Assembly: GCF_018137965.1 (NCBI RefSeq)
Contig: NZ_CP073100.1
Location: 1,612,001 to 1,676,000 of the forward strand
Origin: Luteolibacter ambystomatis
GTDB lineage: Bacteria > Verrucomicrobiota > Verrucomicrobiia > Verrucomicrobiales > Akkermansiaceae
DNA length: 64,000 nt
Direction of reading: 5' to 3'
Both the position numbers and the translations under genes were made by a program. Below, one piece after another: positions 55,127 to 64,000 of this stretch. Under the pieces are notes generated by a model. That model searched no databases and was not told the origin of the DNA. It saw only the letters and a list, made by a program, of their open reading frames with translations. The stretch's first letter is position 1. Every line of letters begins with the position of its first letter.

Positions 55127-56128
55127 ATGAAACTTCACAATGCGATGTGGCCCGGCCTGGTTGGCAAAGAACCCGGCACCGATCACCCACCGATCTCCCT
55201 CGATCACATGCTCGAGCTGACCGCGGCATCCTCCGTGAACGGCCGCAGGTTCGATGGCATCGACCTCTTCCTCTTCCACCCGCACATCGATCCGGATGCA
55301 TCCGAGGCCGAACTGCGTGCGATGGCGGACAAGATCGCTTCCCGCAATCTTTCCGTCGGCTCGCTGGTGGCTCCCGTCTGGCCCGGCACGGTTGGCGGCT
55401 GCGCCTTCGGCACCGATGAGGATCGCAAGAACTTCGTGCTGGCAGTCGAAAAGGCCTGCCGTATCGCGAAGATCCTCAACGAGCACGGTGTCCGCAAATC
55501 CGGCATCATCCGCATCGACTCCGCGGGTGGTCCGGAGGCTTTCCTTCAGGACACCGTCGGCAATACCAAGAAGCTCGCTGAAACTTTCCGCGAAGCTGGC
55601 AAGGTCGCCGAACAGCACGGCGAGCGCCTCGCCGCCGAAGGTGAGATCTGCTGGGGCGGCATGCACTCGTGGAAGGCGATGGTAAACACGTTGGAAGCGA
55701 CCAACCTGCCCGGCATCGTCGGCTTCCAGGCGGACCTCGCCCACACCTATCTCTATCTCCTCGGCTACAATGCCCCGGAGGCAGCCTTGCTCGCCGCCGA
55801 CTACACCGAGGAGGAATTCTGGAACGCCTACGCCCAGATGACCGACGTGCTGCGCCCGTGGACGATCGACTTCCACGTCGCCCAGAACGACGGCTCCGTA
55901 CACGGCACCGGTTCCCACGACAAGACCGGCCGCCACTGCCCGGCGGATGATCCGAACGGCAAGCTCGATATCGCCCGCGCCTCCACCTACTGGCTCAAGG
56001 GCGCGGCCGACCGCGGCATCCAGCACATCTGTTGGGATGGCTGCATGTTCCCGAATGCCACCCTCGAAAACCCATCCACCTGGGACACCATCCTCGCCAC
56101 CATGATCCAGGTGGACGAAGCCCTCTAA
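55127..56128 (+). CDS. TIM-barrel sugar phosphate isomerase/epimerase
   Basis: A 333-residue xylose-isomerase-like/AP endonuclease 2-family barrel. Conserved acidic and His residues include [36 protein letters not shown] and [18 protein letters not shown], fitting the metal-binding Glu/Asp/His set. Such enzymes isomerise or epimerise keto sugars. 13 bases before the Gfo/Idh/MocA gene. Confidence 0.88.
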   Translation: MKLHNAMWPGLVGKEPGTDHPPISLDHMLELTAASSVNGRRFDGIDLFLFHPHIDPDASEAELRAMADKIASRNLSVGSLVAPVWPGTVGGCAFGTDEDRKNFVLAVEKACRIAKILNEHGVRKSGIIRIDSAGGPEAFLQDTVGNTKKLAETFREAGKVAEQHGERLAAEGEICWGGMHSWKAMVNTLEATNLPGIVGFQADLAHTYLYLLGYNAPEAALLAADYTEEEFWNAYAQMTDVLRPWTIDFHVAQNDGSVHGTGSHDKTGRHCPADDPNGKLDIARASTYWLKGAADRGIQHICWDGCMFPNATLENPSTWDTILATMIQVDEAL

Positions 56129-56141
56129 CCTCCTTCACAAC

Positions 56142-57293
56142 ATGTCCAAAAAGGAAATCCGCATCGGCCTCATCGGCTATGGCTTCATGGGCCGCACCCA
56201 TTCGAATGCCTACTCGCAGCTCACACACTTCTTCGATACCCAGCATGTTCCCGTCCGCCAGGCCGTCTGCGGTCGCGATGAGGAGAAGGTGAAAGCCTTC
56301 GCCGAGAAGTGGGGCTACGCCTCCTATGAAACCGACTGGCGCGAGCTGGTGAAGCGTGAAGACATCGACGCGATCGACATCTGCACGCCGAACGACTCCC
56401 ACGCCGAAATCGCACTGGAGTGCATCAAGCATGGCAAGATGATCCTCTGCGAAAAGCCTCTCGCCCTCAATGGCGAGCAAGGCGAGCAGATGGTGAAGGC
56501 GGTGGAGGCTTCCGGCCTGCCGAACCTTGTCTGGTACAACTACCGCTTCCTTCCGGCCGTCACGCTGGCGAAGAACATCGTCGATGCCGGTGAACTCGGC
56601 CGCGTTTTCCACTACCGCGCGAACTTCCTGCAGGACTGGACCATCTCCCAGGATCTGCCGCAGGGCGGTGCCGGGCTGTGGCGTCTCGATGCCGCTGCCG
56701 CAGGCTCCGGTGTGACCGGTGACCTGCTCGCCCACTGCATCGACACTGCCCGTTGGATCAACGGTGACATCGTGCAGGTGTCCGCCATGACCGAGACCTT
56801 CATCAAGGAACGCGTCCACACCGCCACCGGTGAGAAGCAGGCCGTCACCATCGATGATGCCTGCGCTTTTCTGGCCCGCTTCGAGAACGGTTCGCTGGCG
56901 ATCTTCGAGTCCACCCGCTACGCCCGTGGTCACAAGGCGCTCTATACCTTCGAGATCAACGGCGAGAAGAAGTCGCTGGCCTGGGATCTCCACGATCTCA
57001 ACCGCCTCTCTTACTTCGACCACGGTGTTCCGGGCGACCGCCGGAGCTGGGGCAGCATCCACTGCTCGGATGGAGATCATCCCTACGCGGGCAACTGGTG
57101 GGTGCCGGGCCTCTGCCTCGGCTACGAACACTCGTTCATCCACGAGCTGTATGAGTTCTTCAGGTCGCTCGATGATCCTTCCGCCAAGAAGGCTTATCCG
57201 GACTTCCGCCACGCCCTCGGCACGCAGTATGTCTGCGATGCCGTCCTCGAGTCCGCAAAGACCGGACAGTGGGTGGACGTGAAGAAGGCTTGA
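56142..57293 (+). CDS. Gfo/Idh/MocA-family NAD(P)-dependent oxidoreductase
   Basis: A 383-residue sugar or inositol dehydrogenase-like enzyme. Rossmann motif [16 protein letters not shown]; the family's EKPLA catalytic-lysine motif is CEKPLALNG; the C-terminal substrate domain includes [14 protein letters not shown]. Last gene of the sugar operon; the natural sugar is not known. Confidence 0.92.
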   Translation: MSKKEIRIGLIGYGFMGRTHSNAYSQLTHFFDTQHVPVRQAVCGRDEEKVKAFAEKWGYASYETDWRELVKREDIDAIDICTPNDSHAEIALECIKHGKMILCEKPLALNGEQGEQMVKAVEASGLPNLVWYNYRFLPAVTLAKNIVDAGELGRVFHYRANFLQDWTISQDLPQGGAGLWRLDAAAAGSGVTGDLLAHCIDTARWINGDIVQVSAMTETFIKERVHTATGEKQAVTIDDACAFLARFENGSLAIFESTRYARGHKALYTFEINGEKKSLAWDLHDLNRLSYFDHGVPGDRRSWGSIHCSDGDHPYAGNWWVPGLCLGYEHSFIHELYEFFRSLDDPSAKKAYPDFRHALGTQYVCDAVLESAKTGQWVDVKKA

Positions 57294-57359
57294 TCGGTTT
57301 CCCCTCTCAAACGAGAGCCACCGGTTCGCTCCAGATCGAGTATCGGACGACCGGTGGCC

Positions 57360-57638
57360 TCAAGTCCGCGTCTTTTTTGCGGACGGTTGAAGCTTCCAAA
57401 CGAAAGCACGACCGGAACCCTTGCGGCGGACAAGCCCGATGTCCTCCTCCAGCATGCGCGTCCATTCCGGACACGGCCGCTCATAGGGCAATGCCAGGCT
57501 CTCACGGAGCTCAAGCCAGGTGGCACCATCCGCACGCGCTTGCAAATGCCGCTGGATGGCTGTTTTGAATTCAGAATAGCGCACGGCAAACTCCTGTTGG
57601 GATGGTTCAGGGTATGCCAACCACACGCTCGTCGCCAA
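57360..57638 (-). CDS. Small winged-helix-like protein, unknown function
   Basis: Predicted 92 residues from TTG 57638, with GGAG about 11 bases upstream. Residues ~25-85 (AIQRHLQARADGATWLELRE and RMLEEDIGLVRRKGSGRAFVWKL) look like a small winged helix. Convergent with the Gfo/Idh/MocA gene. Confidence 0.6.
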   Translation of the reverse strand: MATSVWLAYPEPSQQEFAVRYSEFKTAIQRHLQARADGATWLELRESLALPYERPCPEWTRMLEEDIGLVRRKGSGRAFVWKLQPSAKKTRT

Positions 57639-57721
57639 TCATCAAATATCTCCGTGCGTCGGCCCGGCGAACCCCGGCGGACACCGCCACGTTTCCAACA
57701 AGTTCCGCCGTTAGCACAACC

Positions 57722-57859
57722 TTAGCTCATCAACATCGCCGCCGCGAGTACCGTGGCGACGGCCACCAGGCCGGAGATGTGCGTGAAACCGTAGCCGCTC
57801 TTCCCTCTCGTCGGGGTATCCGGTACGGGATCGTCATGGACATAGGCTCGTGTGTTCAT
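57722..57859 (-). CDS. Small membrane peptide (45 residues)
   Basis: Start ATG 57859 (MNTRAYVHDDPVPDTP), ending with a hydrophobic segment HISGLVAVATVLAAAMLMS; the N-terminal half is polar. A candidate single-pass small protein. No homology recognised. The remaining ~240 bases up to 58100 hold no other convincing gene. Confidence 0.4.
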   Translation of the reverse strand: MNTRAYVHDDPVPDTPTRGKSGYGFTHISGLVAVATVLAAAMLMS

Positions 57860-58100
57860 GGCTGGTTGGTTCGGGATGAATCCCTTCCCTAGCTCCGCAC
57901 ATGCCAGTGGCATTGCTCCGCCAATATCTCGCTCATCATGTGTGCATTGTGAGCATTTGCACTCATCTCCAACAAGCCGGTGAAAGGCCTCTTCCGATGC
58001 ATTCCTAAATGTGGAAGTGCATTTTGCCCTGCTTGGGGAAGGCCGTGCAAATTTTTCGAGCATCCTATCCGGGATGTGACAGGATACGGGAAAGTCCCGG

Positions 58101-60437
58101 ATGAACGAGCCTTCCCTCCGCGCTGTTAGATCCCGTCCTCCTCAGCGGCGGAAATCCTCTGCCGATGCCTTGTCCGGCATCTGGGCAGTCAGCTTGAGCG
58201 CGTTCGTCATCGGTATCGCGTGGTTCGGTCGTGAGATCATCGTGCCACTCGCCTTGGCCGCTTTGCTGACTTTCCTCTTGATTCCACTGGTAGATCGCCT
58301 GCAACGCTGGATCGGCCGGGTGGCGGCGGTGATCCTGACGATGCTGCTGATTCTAGGCGGCACCATCGCCGCGGGTTGGTCGATCTCTCACCAAGCCGTG
58401 GATCTCGCGAACCGGCTGCCGGACTACAAGGAGAACCTCCGTGCCAAACTGCAATCGATCCAGATGCCCAGCGGTGCCGGCTTCAAACGTCTTTCCGATA
58501 CCTTCGAGGATCTGAAGAAGGATCTCCCCGCCGGTCTCGGTGCAAAGCCTGATGAGAAAGCCAAACCCGCCACCCCTGCCGCCGAAACGCCGCTGCCGGT
58601 GAAGGTGATGGATGACGGCAAAGGGCATTCCCTCGAGCTCATCCAATCGCTTGCCTCCCCCGTGCTTGGCCCGCTCGGCACCGCGTCCCTCGTCCTGCTG
58701 CTGGTGACATTCATGCTCTTGAAACATGAGGACCTGCGCTCGCGCTTCATCCGGTTGATGGGCCAGGGCCGCATCAGCTCCACCACCCGGGCTCTCGATG
58801 ACGCGGGCATGCGCATCCGCCGCTACCTGCTGATGCAGCTGGTGGTGAATCTCATCTATGGCCTCGCCCTGTGCGTCGGCCTCTATTTCATCGGCGTGCC
58901 GAATGCCTTGCTGTGGGGTGCGCTGGCGGCAGGGCTGCGGTTTATTCCTTATATTGGTCCGTGGATCGCCGCCTCGTTTCCGATGCTGTTGTCGCTGGCC
59001 GTCTCACCATCGTGGCTGACTCCGGCGCTGACACTCGGATTGTTCATCGCCATCGAACTGGTGACGAACAACGTGCTTGAACCATGGCTCTATGGATCAA
59101 GCACCGGAGTTTCCTCCATGGCCTTGATCGTGGCAGCGGTGTTCTGGACGTGGCTGTGGGGACCAGTGGGGCTGGTGCTGTCCACTCCCCTCACCGTCTG
59201 CCTGGTGGTGATGGGCCGTCACATACCACAGCTATCGTTTCTCAGCGTCCTGCTCAGTGAGGAAGACGCGCTCACACCCGCGGAGGATTTCTACCACCGT
59301 CTGCTGCGCCGCGGCGAACACGACGAGAGCGACCAGATCGAATCCTACCTCAAGGAGAACTCCATCAACGATCTCTATGACGCGGTGCTGATCCCCGTGA
59401 TGATCGCAGCCGAGGAAGACTACGCCCGCGGCATGGTCGATGAGGAACAGCGCGAATGGGTGATCCGTGCTTTGCGATCCATCGTAGAGGATCTGGATCA
59501 CAGCGAGCCCACGCCATCCTCCGAGGGCTCATCGCAGCCGGTCTGCCGCGTTTACTGCCTGCCCGCCCGCGCCGAGCGTGATGAACTGGTCGGCGCGATG
59601 CTGGCCAACGCTCTGCATCACGAGGGCTTCGATGCCCGCCACGCGGTCGGACGCAGGATGGCGAAGGAACTGGTGACCCAGTTCAGCGAAGATCCCACGG
59701 ACATCGTTTTCATTTCCGCGGTGGAACCCACCACCGCCAACCACGCCCGTGCGCTCTGCGAAAAAATCCGCTCCAGCGTGCCCGATCAGAGGATCGTCAT
59801 CGGGCTGTGGGGCAGGCAGGGCGACATCGAGGAAACCACCGAGGATCTCAAGCTCTCCGGCGCGGATGAAGTTTTCGCCAGCATCGCCGAGGCCGTGGCC
59901 TTCTGCGAAGGCTTCGCCCTGCAATGGGCCGATGATGTGATGGAGGCTCCCCGTCCCGACAATGAGGATGAACGCCAGCACAGCTTGGAACAACTCGACC
60001 TTCTTTCCCCGGAGCCAATGCCGGCACTCGACCGCCTTACGGCAAAGCTGGCCCGCGTTTTCGAAGTGCCCGTGGCCAGCGTCACGCTCGTGGACAAGCA
60101 CCGCCAGTTCTTCCGTGCCAACAGTGGCCTGCCACCCAGCCTTCGCGAGACCCCGCGCGATCTCTCCGTCTGTGGCCACGTGGTCTATCAGGACGAGCTG
60201 TTGGTCGTGGAGGATCTTCTGCGTGACAGACGCTTCGCCAACAACCTGTTCCTAAAACAACACGGCATCCGCTTCTATGCCGGGGCACCGATCCATGCCA
60301 GTGACGGCCAACCCATCGGCTCGCTCTGCCTGATGGACACCAGGCCGCGCCGTTTTTCCAAACGGGAACGCCGGCTTCTCTCCGAGCACGCGGAAGAACT
60401 CTCGCGTGAAATCGGCCTATTGCCGGAGGAGGACTAG
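58101..60437 (+). CDS. AI-2E transporter / Rossmann (B12-binding-like) / GAF fusion
   Basis: A 778-residue three-part protein. Residues ~20-390 are an AI-2E-type membrane domain (GREIIVPLALAALLTFLLIP, AGLRFIPYIGPWIAASFPM). Residues ~478-610 are an alpha/beta domain like a cobalamin-binding or response-regulator fold, but without the B12 motif DxHxxG. Residues ~640-772 are a GAF domain (ARVFEVPVASVTLVDKHRQF, GSLCLMDTRPRRFSK). A membrane carrier joined to two sensory-type domains suggests control of transport by a small ligand; the ligand is not known. Confidence 0.85.
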   Translation: MNEPSLRAVRSRPPQRRKSSADALSGIWAVSLSAFVIGIAWFGREIIVPLALAALLTFLLIPLVDRLQRWIGRVAAVILTMLLILGGTIAAGWSISHQAVDLANRLPDYKENLRAKLQSIQMPSGAGFKRLSDTFEDLKKDLPAGLGAKPDEKAKPATPAAETPLPVKVMDDGKGHSLELIQSLASPVLGPLGTASLVLLLVTFMLLKHEDLRSRFIRLMGQGRISSTTRALDDAGMRIRRYLLMQLVVNLIYGLALCVGLYFIGVPNALLWGALAAGLRFIPYIGPWIAASFPMLLSLAVSPSWLTPALTLGLFIAIELVTNNVLEPWLYGSSTGVSSMALIVAAVFWTWLWGPVGLVLSTPLTVCLVVMGRHIPQLSFLSVLLSEEDALTPAEDFYHRLLRRGEHDESDQIESYLKENSINDLYDAVLIPVMIAAEEDYARGMVDEEQREWVIRALRSIVEDLDHSEPTPSSEGSSQPVCRVYCLPARAERDELVGAMLANALHHEGFDARHAVGRRMAKELVTQFSEDPTDIVFISAVEPTTANHARALCEKIRSSVPDQRIVIGLWGRQGDIEETTEDLKLSGADEVFASIAEAVAFCEGFALQWADDVMEAPRPDNEDERQHSLEQLDLLSPEPMPALDRLTAKLARVFEVPVASVTLVDKHRQFFRANSGLPPSLRETPRDLSVCGHVVYQDELLVVEDLLRDRRFANNLFLKQHGIRFYAGAPIHASDGQPIGSLCLMDTRPRRFSKRERRLLSEHAEELSREIGLLPEED

Positions 60438-60555
60438 GTTGAATCGACATTTAAAGCGTGAGGCCGGGTGTCTCTGATGCCTCGCCGCATTCCAAATCCA
60501 AAGCGCCCTTTGGATGCTTCTCATCCAAAGCAAAATGAATGTCGACTCAACCTAG
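60434..60555. repeat. 122-bp element with 18-bp terminal inverted repeats and competing hairpins
   Basis: CTAGGTTGAATCGACATT (60434-60451) matches the complement of 60538-60555 at 17 of 18 bases. Inside, ATCCAAAG (60496-60503) can pair with CTTTGGAT (60508-60515), or CTTTGGATG (60508-60516) with CATCCAAAG (60522-60530); the two are mutually exclusive. The stop codons of both converging genes lie in the terminal repeats (TAG at 60435-60437 and 60554-60552). Confidence 0.8.
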
Positions 60556-61151
60556 CCCTCGGCCAGTTCGGCCTCCAGCCATTGCTCGAAGGCAGCGTGG
60601 TCCTTCAGATCATATTGCCAGGACCTCAAACCTGCTTTGCGACCGGCGGCGATGTTCGCCGGCAGGTCGTCGATGTAGCGGGTTTGCTCCGGCACCAATC
60701 CGTGAGCCTCGATGGCATGCTGATAGATCACCGGGTCGGCCTTGATCGCTCCGACCTCGAAAGAAAGCACGGCACCATGGAACCGCGAGAAGCGCGGAAA
60801 GGCTTCGGTGATCCACGGCCAATGGATCGAGTTGATGTTTGAGAACAGGATCAAGCGATGCCCTTCCTCAGCCAGCCGCTCCACCACCTGCCACATCGGT
60901 GCGTTGGGCACGAAGATGCTTCTCCACACGCTGCGGAACTCATCCGGGGTCGCTTCGGACTCCAGTCGTTCCAGCGACCAGTCAATGAACTCATCCTCCG
61001 GAATCTTTCCGGCCTCGAAGTCATCCTTGCGCTCCAGCAACCGCTCCAAGCGTCCGCGGCGATCTTCGCAATCCACGGGCAGTAACTTTTCCAAAGATCT
61101 CTCGTATTCGAAGTCGAGCAACACCCGGCCAATATCGAACAGGAAGGTCAT
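60552..61151 (-). CDS. HAD-superfamily hydrolase (YihX-like)
   Basis: A 199-residue hydrolase. Start at 61151 (MTFLFDIGRVLLDFEYERS). Motif I is FDIGRVLLD, where the first Asp is retained but the usual +2 Asp position holds Gly; this pattern (DxG) also occurs in the YihX/epoxide-hydrolase N-domain-like group. Motif II Ser in LFSNINS, motif III Lys in GAIKADPVIYQ, motif IV YIDDLPANI. Its ATG overlaps the stop of the glycosyltransferase gene (ATGA). Confidence 0.82.
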   Translation of the reverse strand: MTFLFDIGRVLLDFEYERSLEKLLPVDCEDRRGRLERLLERKDDFEAGKIPEDEFIDWSLERLESEATPDEFRSVWRSIFVPNAPMWQVVERLAEEGHRLILFSNINSIHWPWITEAFPRFSRFHGAVLSFEVGAIKADPVIYQHAIEAHGLVPEQTRYIDDLPANIAAGRKAGLRSWQYDLKDHAAFEQWLEAELAEG

Positions 61152-62269
61152 GAGCCGCTCTTCGTTTTTCCCGCCAGCGTATCGAGAATGAAACGAGCCG
61201 CGTGCAACGCTCCCGCATTCCGTCCATGACGGGCCAGCGCCTGCTTCATCTGTCGCCAGCGCGCTCCACCATCCGACAAGAGGTCCGCGGTCGTCGAACC
61301 CACCAAAGCAGGCGTGGACGCCAAGCCACCGCCACCGATCGATTCGAGAAGACGGAGATTCCCCTCTTCCTGCCCCGGCACCAGATGATGGATGATCATC
61401 GGACAACGCGCGGCGATCGCCTCATGAACGGTGGCACCGCCGGCCTTGCCCACGATCAGATGATGGGTGTTCAACAACTGCGGCACGCGCCGGGTCCAAC
61501 CGATGATCCGCACCCGGCCCTTGTAGGTGTCCTTGATCTCCTTCGCCCGGCTCCACAGCAGTCGCACGTTGCGACCCAGCACGATGGTCAGCTTCACCTT
61601 CGGCGAGATGTCCAGCAGCGCGCGGCTGATGCGGCGGACGTAAGGCAGCTTCGCGGTCGGGAAATAGAGGATGCGGAAGGCCTCGCAGGAGTCGTTGCAT
61701 TCCACCGGCTCCAGTTCGGAAAAGGCCGGGTTCACCGGAAAGCCGGTGTCGATGATGCGGGTGGCATCCAAGCCGCTGCGGATCATCGCCTCCCGTGTCG
61801 CCGGATCAGTCACCAACCAGTAGTCGGTGGGCGCTTTCAGCCAGGCCGCGTTGATCTCGATGGAATCCGTCACCACCGTAAAGACCGGCACCTTCTTCCC
61901 GCTCTTGGAGAAAATGCGCTCAAGGAAATAAGGATAAAGCGGATACGTGGCCACCACGGCATCGGCTTGGAATTCCTCCACCAGCTTGGCAAGGTGGTTC
62001 TCCGGCTTGCGCATCAGCGGCAGCCGCTGGCGGCGGAAGTCCTGGCGGTCGGTGGATCGGTAGATCCGCGCCCACAGCCGGGGGCTGTAGGTCGTCACAA
62101 AGCGGTAGCCGCGGGCCAGCAGATCGGTGGAGAAAGGAGCGCCCAGCTTGCACGGGTCCGCCACGCGGGTGACCGCCCCTTGGGCATCCAAGGCCAGCCC
62201 CAGATTGCGGGCGGCGCTGTTGTGGCCTTCGCCGAAGGCGGCGGTGATGATGAGGATTCGGGGCGGCAT
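61148..62269 (-). CDS. MGDG synthase-like glycosyltransferase
   Basis: A 373-residue GT28/MurG-like glycosyltransferase of the monogalactosyldiacylglycerol-synthase/diglucosyldiacylglycerol type. Start at 62269 (MPPRILIITAAFGEGHNSAA, the typical GEGH-x-AA motif). The nucleotide-sugar region includes HHLIVGKAGGATVHEAIAAR and PGQEEGN. It probably glycosylates diacylglycerol for membrane glycolipids. The downstream HAD gene overlaps by 4 bases. Confidence 0.88.
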   Translation of the reverse strand: MPPRILIITAAFGEGHNSAARNLGLALDAQGAVTRVADPCKLGAPFSTDLLARGYRFVTTYSPRLWARIYRSTDRQDFRRQRLPLMRKPENHLAKLVEEFQADAVVATYPLYPYFLERIFSKSGKKVPVFTVVTDSIEINAAWLKAPTDYWLVTDPATREAMIRSGLDATRIIDTGFPVNPAFSELEPVECNDSCEAFRILYFPTAKLPYVRRISRALLDISPKVKLTIVLGRNVRLLWSRAKEIKDTYKGRVRIIGWTRRVPQLLNTHHLIVGKAGGATVHEAIAARCPMIIHHLVPGQEEGNLRLLESIGGGGLASTPALVGSTTADLLSDGGARWRQMKQALARHGRNAGALHAARFILDTLAGKTKSGS

Positions 62270-62345
62270 TCGGGGCTCGTGCCCGGTTTTTAAAGTCATC
62301 CGGACGTTGCGTCGATGGGCATTTCCGGCTTTTGTGGTTTTGCAC

Positions 62346-63479
62346 ATGGCGCGTGATCCGGAACAGGTGCGGTTGAAGGTGGTCGATGACATGACCGCCA
62401 AACCGGGAGAAGTGGTGCGGTTGAAACCCTCGGGCACGGATTTCCCCCGTGCCGAGCCCCCATCGTCCCAGCCTCCCGGCCGGGTCCTGCTCCATTCCGC
62501 CTCTCCCGCTGCAACTCCCCTGCCCGTTCCTGAAAAGCTGGAGGTGCCGCGAACCAGCGAACGCCGCACCCACGATCCCGGCATCGATTCCCTGATCGAG
62601 GACACCACCGTGGTGGCAAAACCACTCGAGGAAACCTGGAACGACCGGGAACGGGCGCGGCGTCCGACGCCGTGGGGGTGGTTCGCGCTGTTCGGCCTGA
62701 TTTGCGGAGGCGCGGTGGTCTGGTCGCTGGTGCACCTGAGCTCCAACAGCACCAAGCCGGAAACCGCACGCGATGAGTCCGTGGCACGTTTGGAACAGGA
62801 TGCCCGCGAAAACGCGGCGGCGGAGGTCCGTGTGGATCGGATCACCGATACCGCCCGCTCCTTCGTGGCGGCGGCTTCGATTGACCAAATGCTGCCTCTC
62901 GTGCGCCAACCGGAGCGGGTCCGCCCACTGATGGAAGGCTGGTATGCCAGACATCCGCTCACACGGGGACGCTTCAAATCACTGAGCACCTTCCGCCCCA
63001 TTACCCTCGGCGATCGGGCATCGTTCTGGCAGGTTGGATGCCTGCTGGCGGATGAAACGACGCGCGAGCTGATCATTGAGGAACTGCCGGACGGGAAGAT
63101 GGCTGTCGATTGGGAAACCAGCGTGATTTACCAGCCGATGGACTGGAACGACTACACCCGCGACCGGCCGACCGGCTCGTTCGATTTCCGGGTGATATTG
63201 CAATCGGACGTCTTTTTCAGCCACGAGTTCTCGGATTCGACGCGCTGGAGCAACTTCAGGCTCTCCACCTTGGGTGGCGAAGACCCGCTCTATGGCTACT
63301 GCCAGCGGGACTCCGAAACCGAACGCTATCTTCAGAATCTCATTTCCCGGAACCGGGGCAGGCCGGTGGCGCTGGTGATCCGCATTTCCACCCCTCCGGA
63401 TCTCAAATCACCCCGGGGCGTGGTCATTGAAAAGGTCATGTCGGAACATTGGGTCTATCTGACACCACCTGACGCTTGA
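62346..63479 (+). CDS. Membrane-anchored hypothetical protein
   Basis: Predicted 377 residues from ATG 62346 (MARDPEQVRLKVVDDM), divergent from the glycosyltransferase (76-base gap). A Pro/Ser-rich N-terminal region (~30-105) precedes one hydrophobic segment (~112-134, WFALFGLICGGAVVWSLVHL), and a ~240-residue soluble domain follows (~140-377). No family recognised. Confidence 0.65.
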   Translation: MARDPEQVRLKVVDDMTAKPGEVVRLKPSGTDFPRAEPPSSQPPGRVLLHSASPAATPLPVPEKLEVPRTSERRTHDPGIDSLIEDTTVVAKPLEETWNDRERARRPTPWGWFALFGLICGGAVVWSLVHLSSNSTKPETARDESVARLEQDARENAAAEVRVDRITDTARSFVAAASIDQMLPLVRQPERVRPLMEGWYARHPLTRGRFKSLSTFRPITLGDRASFWQVGCLLADETTRELIIEELPDGKMAVDWETSVIYQPMDWNDYTRDRPTGSFDFRVILQSDVFFSHEFSDSTRWSNFRLSTLGGEDPLYGYCQRDSETERYLQNLISRNRGRPVALVIRISTPPDLKSPRGVVIEKVMSEHWVYLTPPDA

Positions 63480-63513
63480 TGCCCGGGCGCGATGCTGCAA
63501 GCGTTCCGCCCCG

Positions 63514-64000
63514 ATGTCCCGGATTTCCGATCCCGCATTCCCGCGGTCCGCCGCCGCTCCCCGCAAGCTCCTCTGGCCTACGGTGTTGGGAACCGTGCTG
63601 TTCCTCGCCCTCCAATATGCCAGTGCGATCTGGCGGCTGGCGCACAGCTCGAAGGAGATGGACAACAAGTTCAGCGCCCTCGCCCGCACGCACTACCTCA
63701 AGTTCCTGATCGGGCAGAACATCGAGGTCCTGCTGGCCTACCTCCTCCTCGGCATCGCCGCCGTCACGCTGGTGCTGCCGGTGATCTCCACGTGGAGCAA
63801 GCGGCTGAAAAAACCGCGCCGCATCACGGCGGTGCTGACCGCATTCTTCTGCGTGGCGGTCATCCACGGCTATTTCATGCTGCGTTTGACAAAGACGCGG
63901 CCCTATTTCCTCAACGATGCGGAGTTCGGTGCCTGGTACTACCGCGTCCTCGATTGGCCCGCATCGGTGCAGCCTGCTTTCTCCTTCATCCTGTTCAAGC
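63514..64000 (+). CDS. Multi-pass membrane protein, cut by window end
   Basis: An open frame from ATG 63514 (MSRISDPAFPRSAAAPRK) runs to the window end without a stop. Three hydrophobic segments are visible at ~20-42, ~70-95 and ~104-125, then KTRPYFLNDAEFGAWYYRV. N-terminal fragment only; the family cannot be named. It follows the previous gene by 34 bases. Confidence 0.75.
   Translation, partial: MSRISDPAFPRSAAAPRKLLWPTVLGTVLFLALQYASAIWRLAHSSKEMDNKFSALARTHYLKFLIGQNIEVLLAYLLLGIAAVTLVLPVISTWSKRLKKPRRITAVLTAFFCVAVIHGYFMLRLTKTRPYFLNDAEFGAWYYRVLDWPASVQPAFSFILFK

Overview
The window is GC-rich and densely coded, with genes on both strands. It looks like chromosomal DNA of a Verrucomicrobiota member, perhaps close to Luteolibacter or Haloferula. 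That placement is inferred from gene content: a giant secreted lamin-tail/Calx-beta protein, a DUF1080 protein, Tat-exported propeller and dioxygenase proteins, a DUF5690-like carrier, a rhamnulose-phosphate aldolase/dehydrogenase fusion and abundant small palindromic intergenic repeats. No rRNA, tRNA, CRISPR array, transposase, integrase or phage gene was seen.

Region by region. 1-4911: end of a CusB-type adaptor and a complete CusA-type RND metal pump. 5044-10145: a LodA/LodB-like pair (a putative quinone-cofactor amino-acid oxidase and its flavoprotein partner), a winged-helix regulator and a lysine 2,3-aminomutase-family radical SAM enzyme, followed at 10709 by PutA for proline catabolism. 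This stretch is rich in amino-acid catabolism. 14368-23488: a DUF5690-like carrier, FtsY, a minus-strand set (intradiol dioxygenase, unknown protein, PocR-AraC regulator), a lipoprotein hydrolase, a minus-strand run DoxX/MauE - PyrF - metallo-beta-lactamase-fold protein, and a HEAT-repeat protein. 23557-28782: M20 peptidase, MATE exporter, YqgE/AlgH, DUF1080 protein and polyprenyl diphosphate synthase. 29130-38913: NrdR, unknown proteins, GuaB-GuaA, a HAD phosphatase, a eukaryotic-type UDP-glucose pyrophosphorylase, RpoN (sigma-54) with a consensus sigma-54 promoter in front of it, and an Mrp/ApbC ATPase. 38927-49346: AI-2E family protein, SbmA/BacA-like ABC transporter, the 1802-residue secreted protein, a cupin and a beta-propeller protein.

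49449-57293 is a sugar-catabolic locus. A rhamnulose-1-phosphate aldolase/short-chain dehydrogenase fusion is divergent from a DeoR-type repressor, followed by a mutarotase-like protein, a mannose-6-phosphate-isomerase-like cupin, a TIM-barrel sugar isomerase and a Gfo/Idh/MocA oxidoreductase. No kinase, classical RhaA isomerase or transporter is present inside the window. 57360-64000: two small proteins, an AI-2E/Rossmann/GAF fusion, a 122-bp inverted-repeat-bounded element at a convergent gene junction, a coupled glycosyltransferase-HAD pair, an anchored unknown protein and the start of a membrane protein cut by the window end.

The observations most worth following are the perfect sigma-54 promoter upstream of rpoN, the LodA/LodB-like pair, the unusual deoxysugar locus, the three-part AI-2E fusion, and several families of short palindromic repeats between genes.
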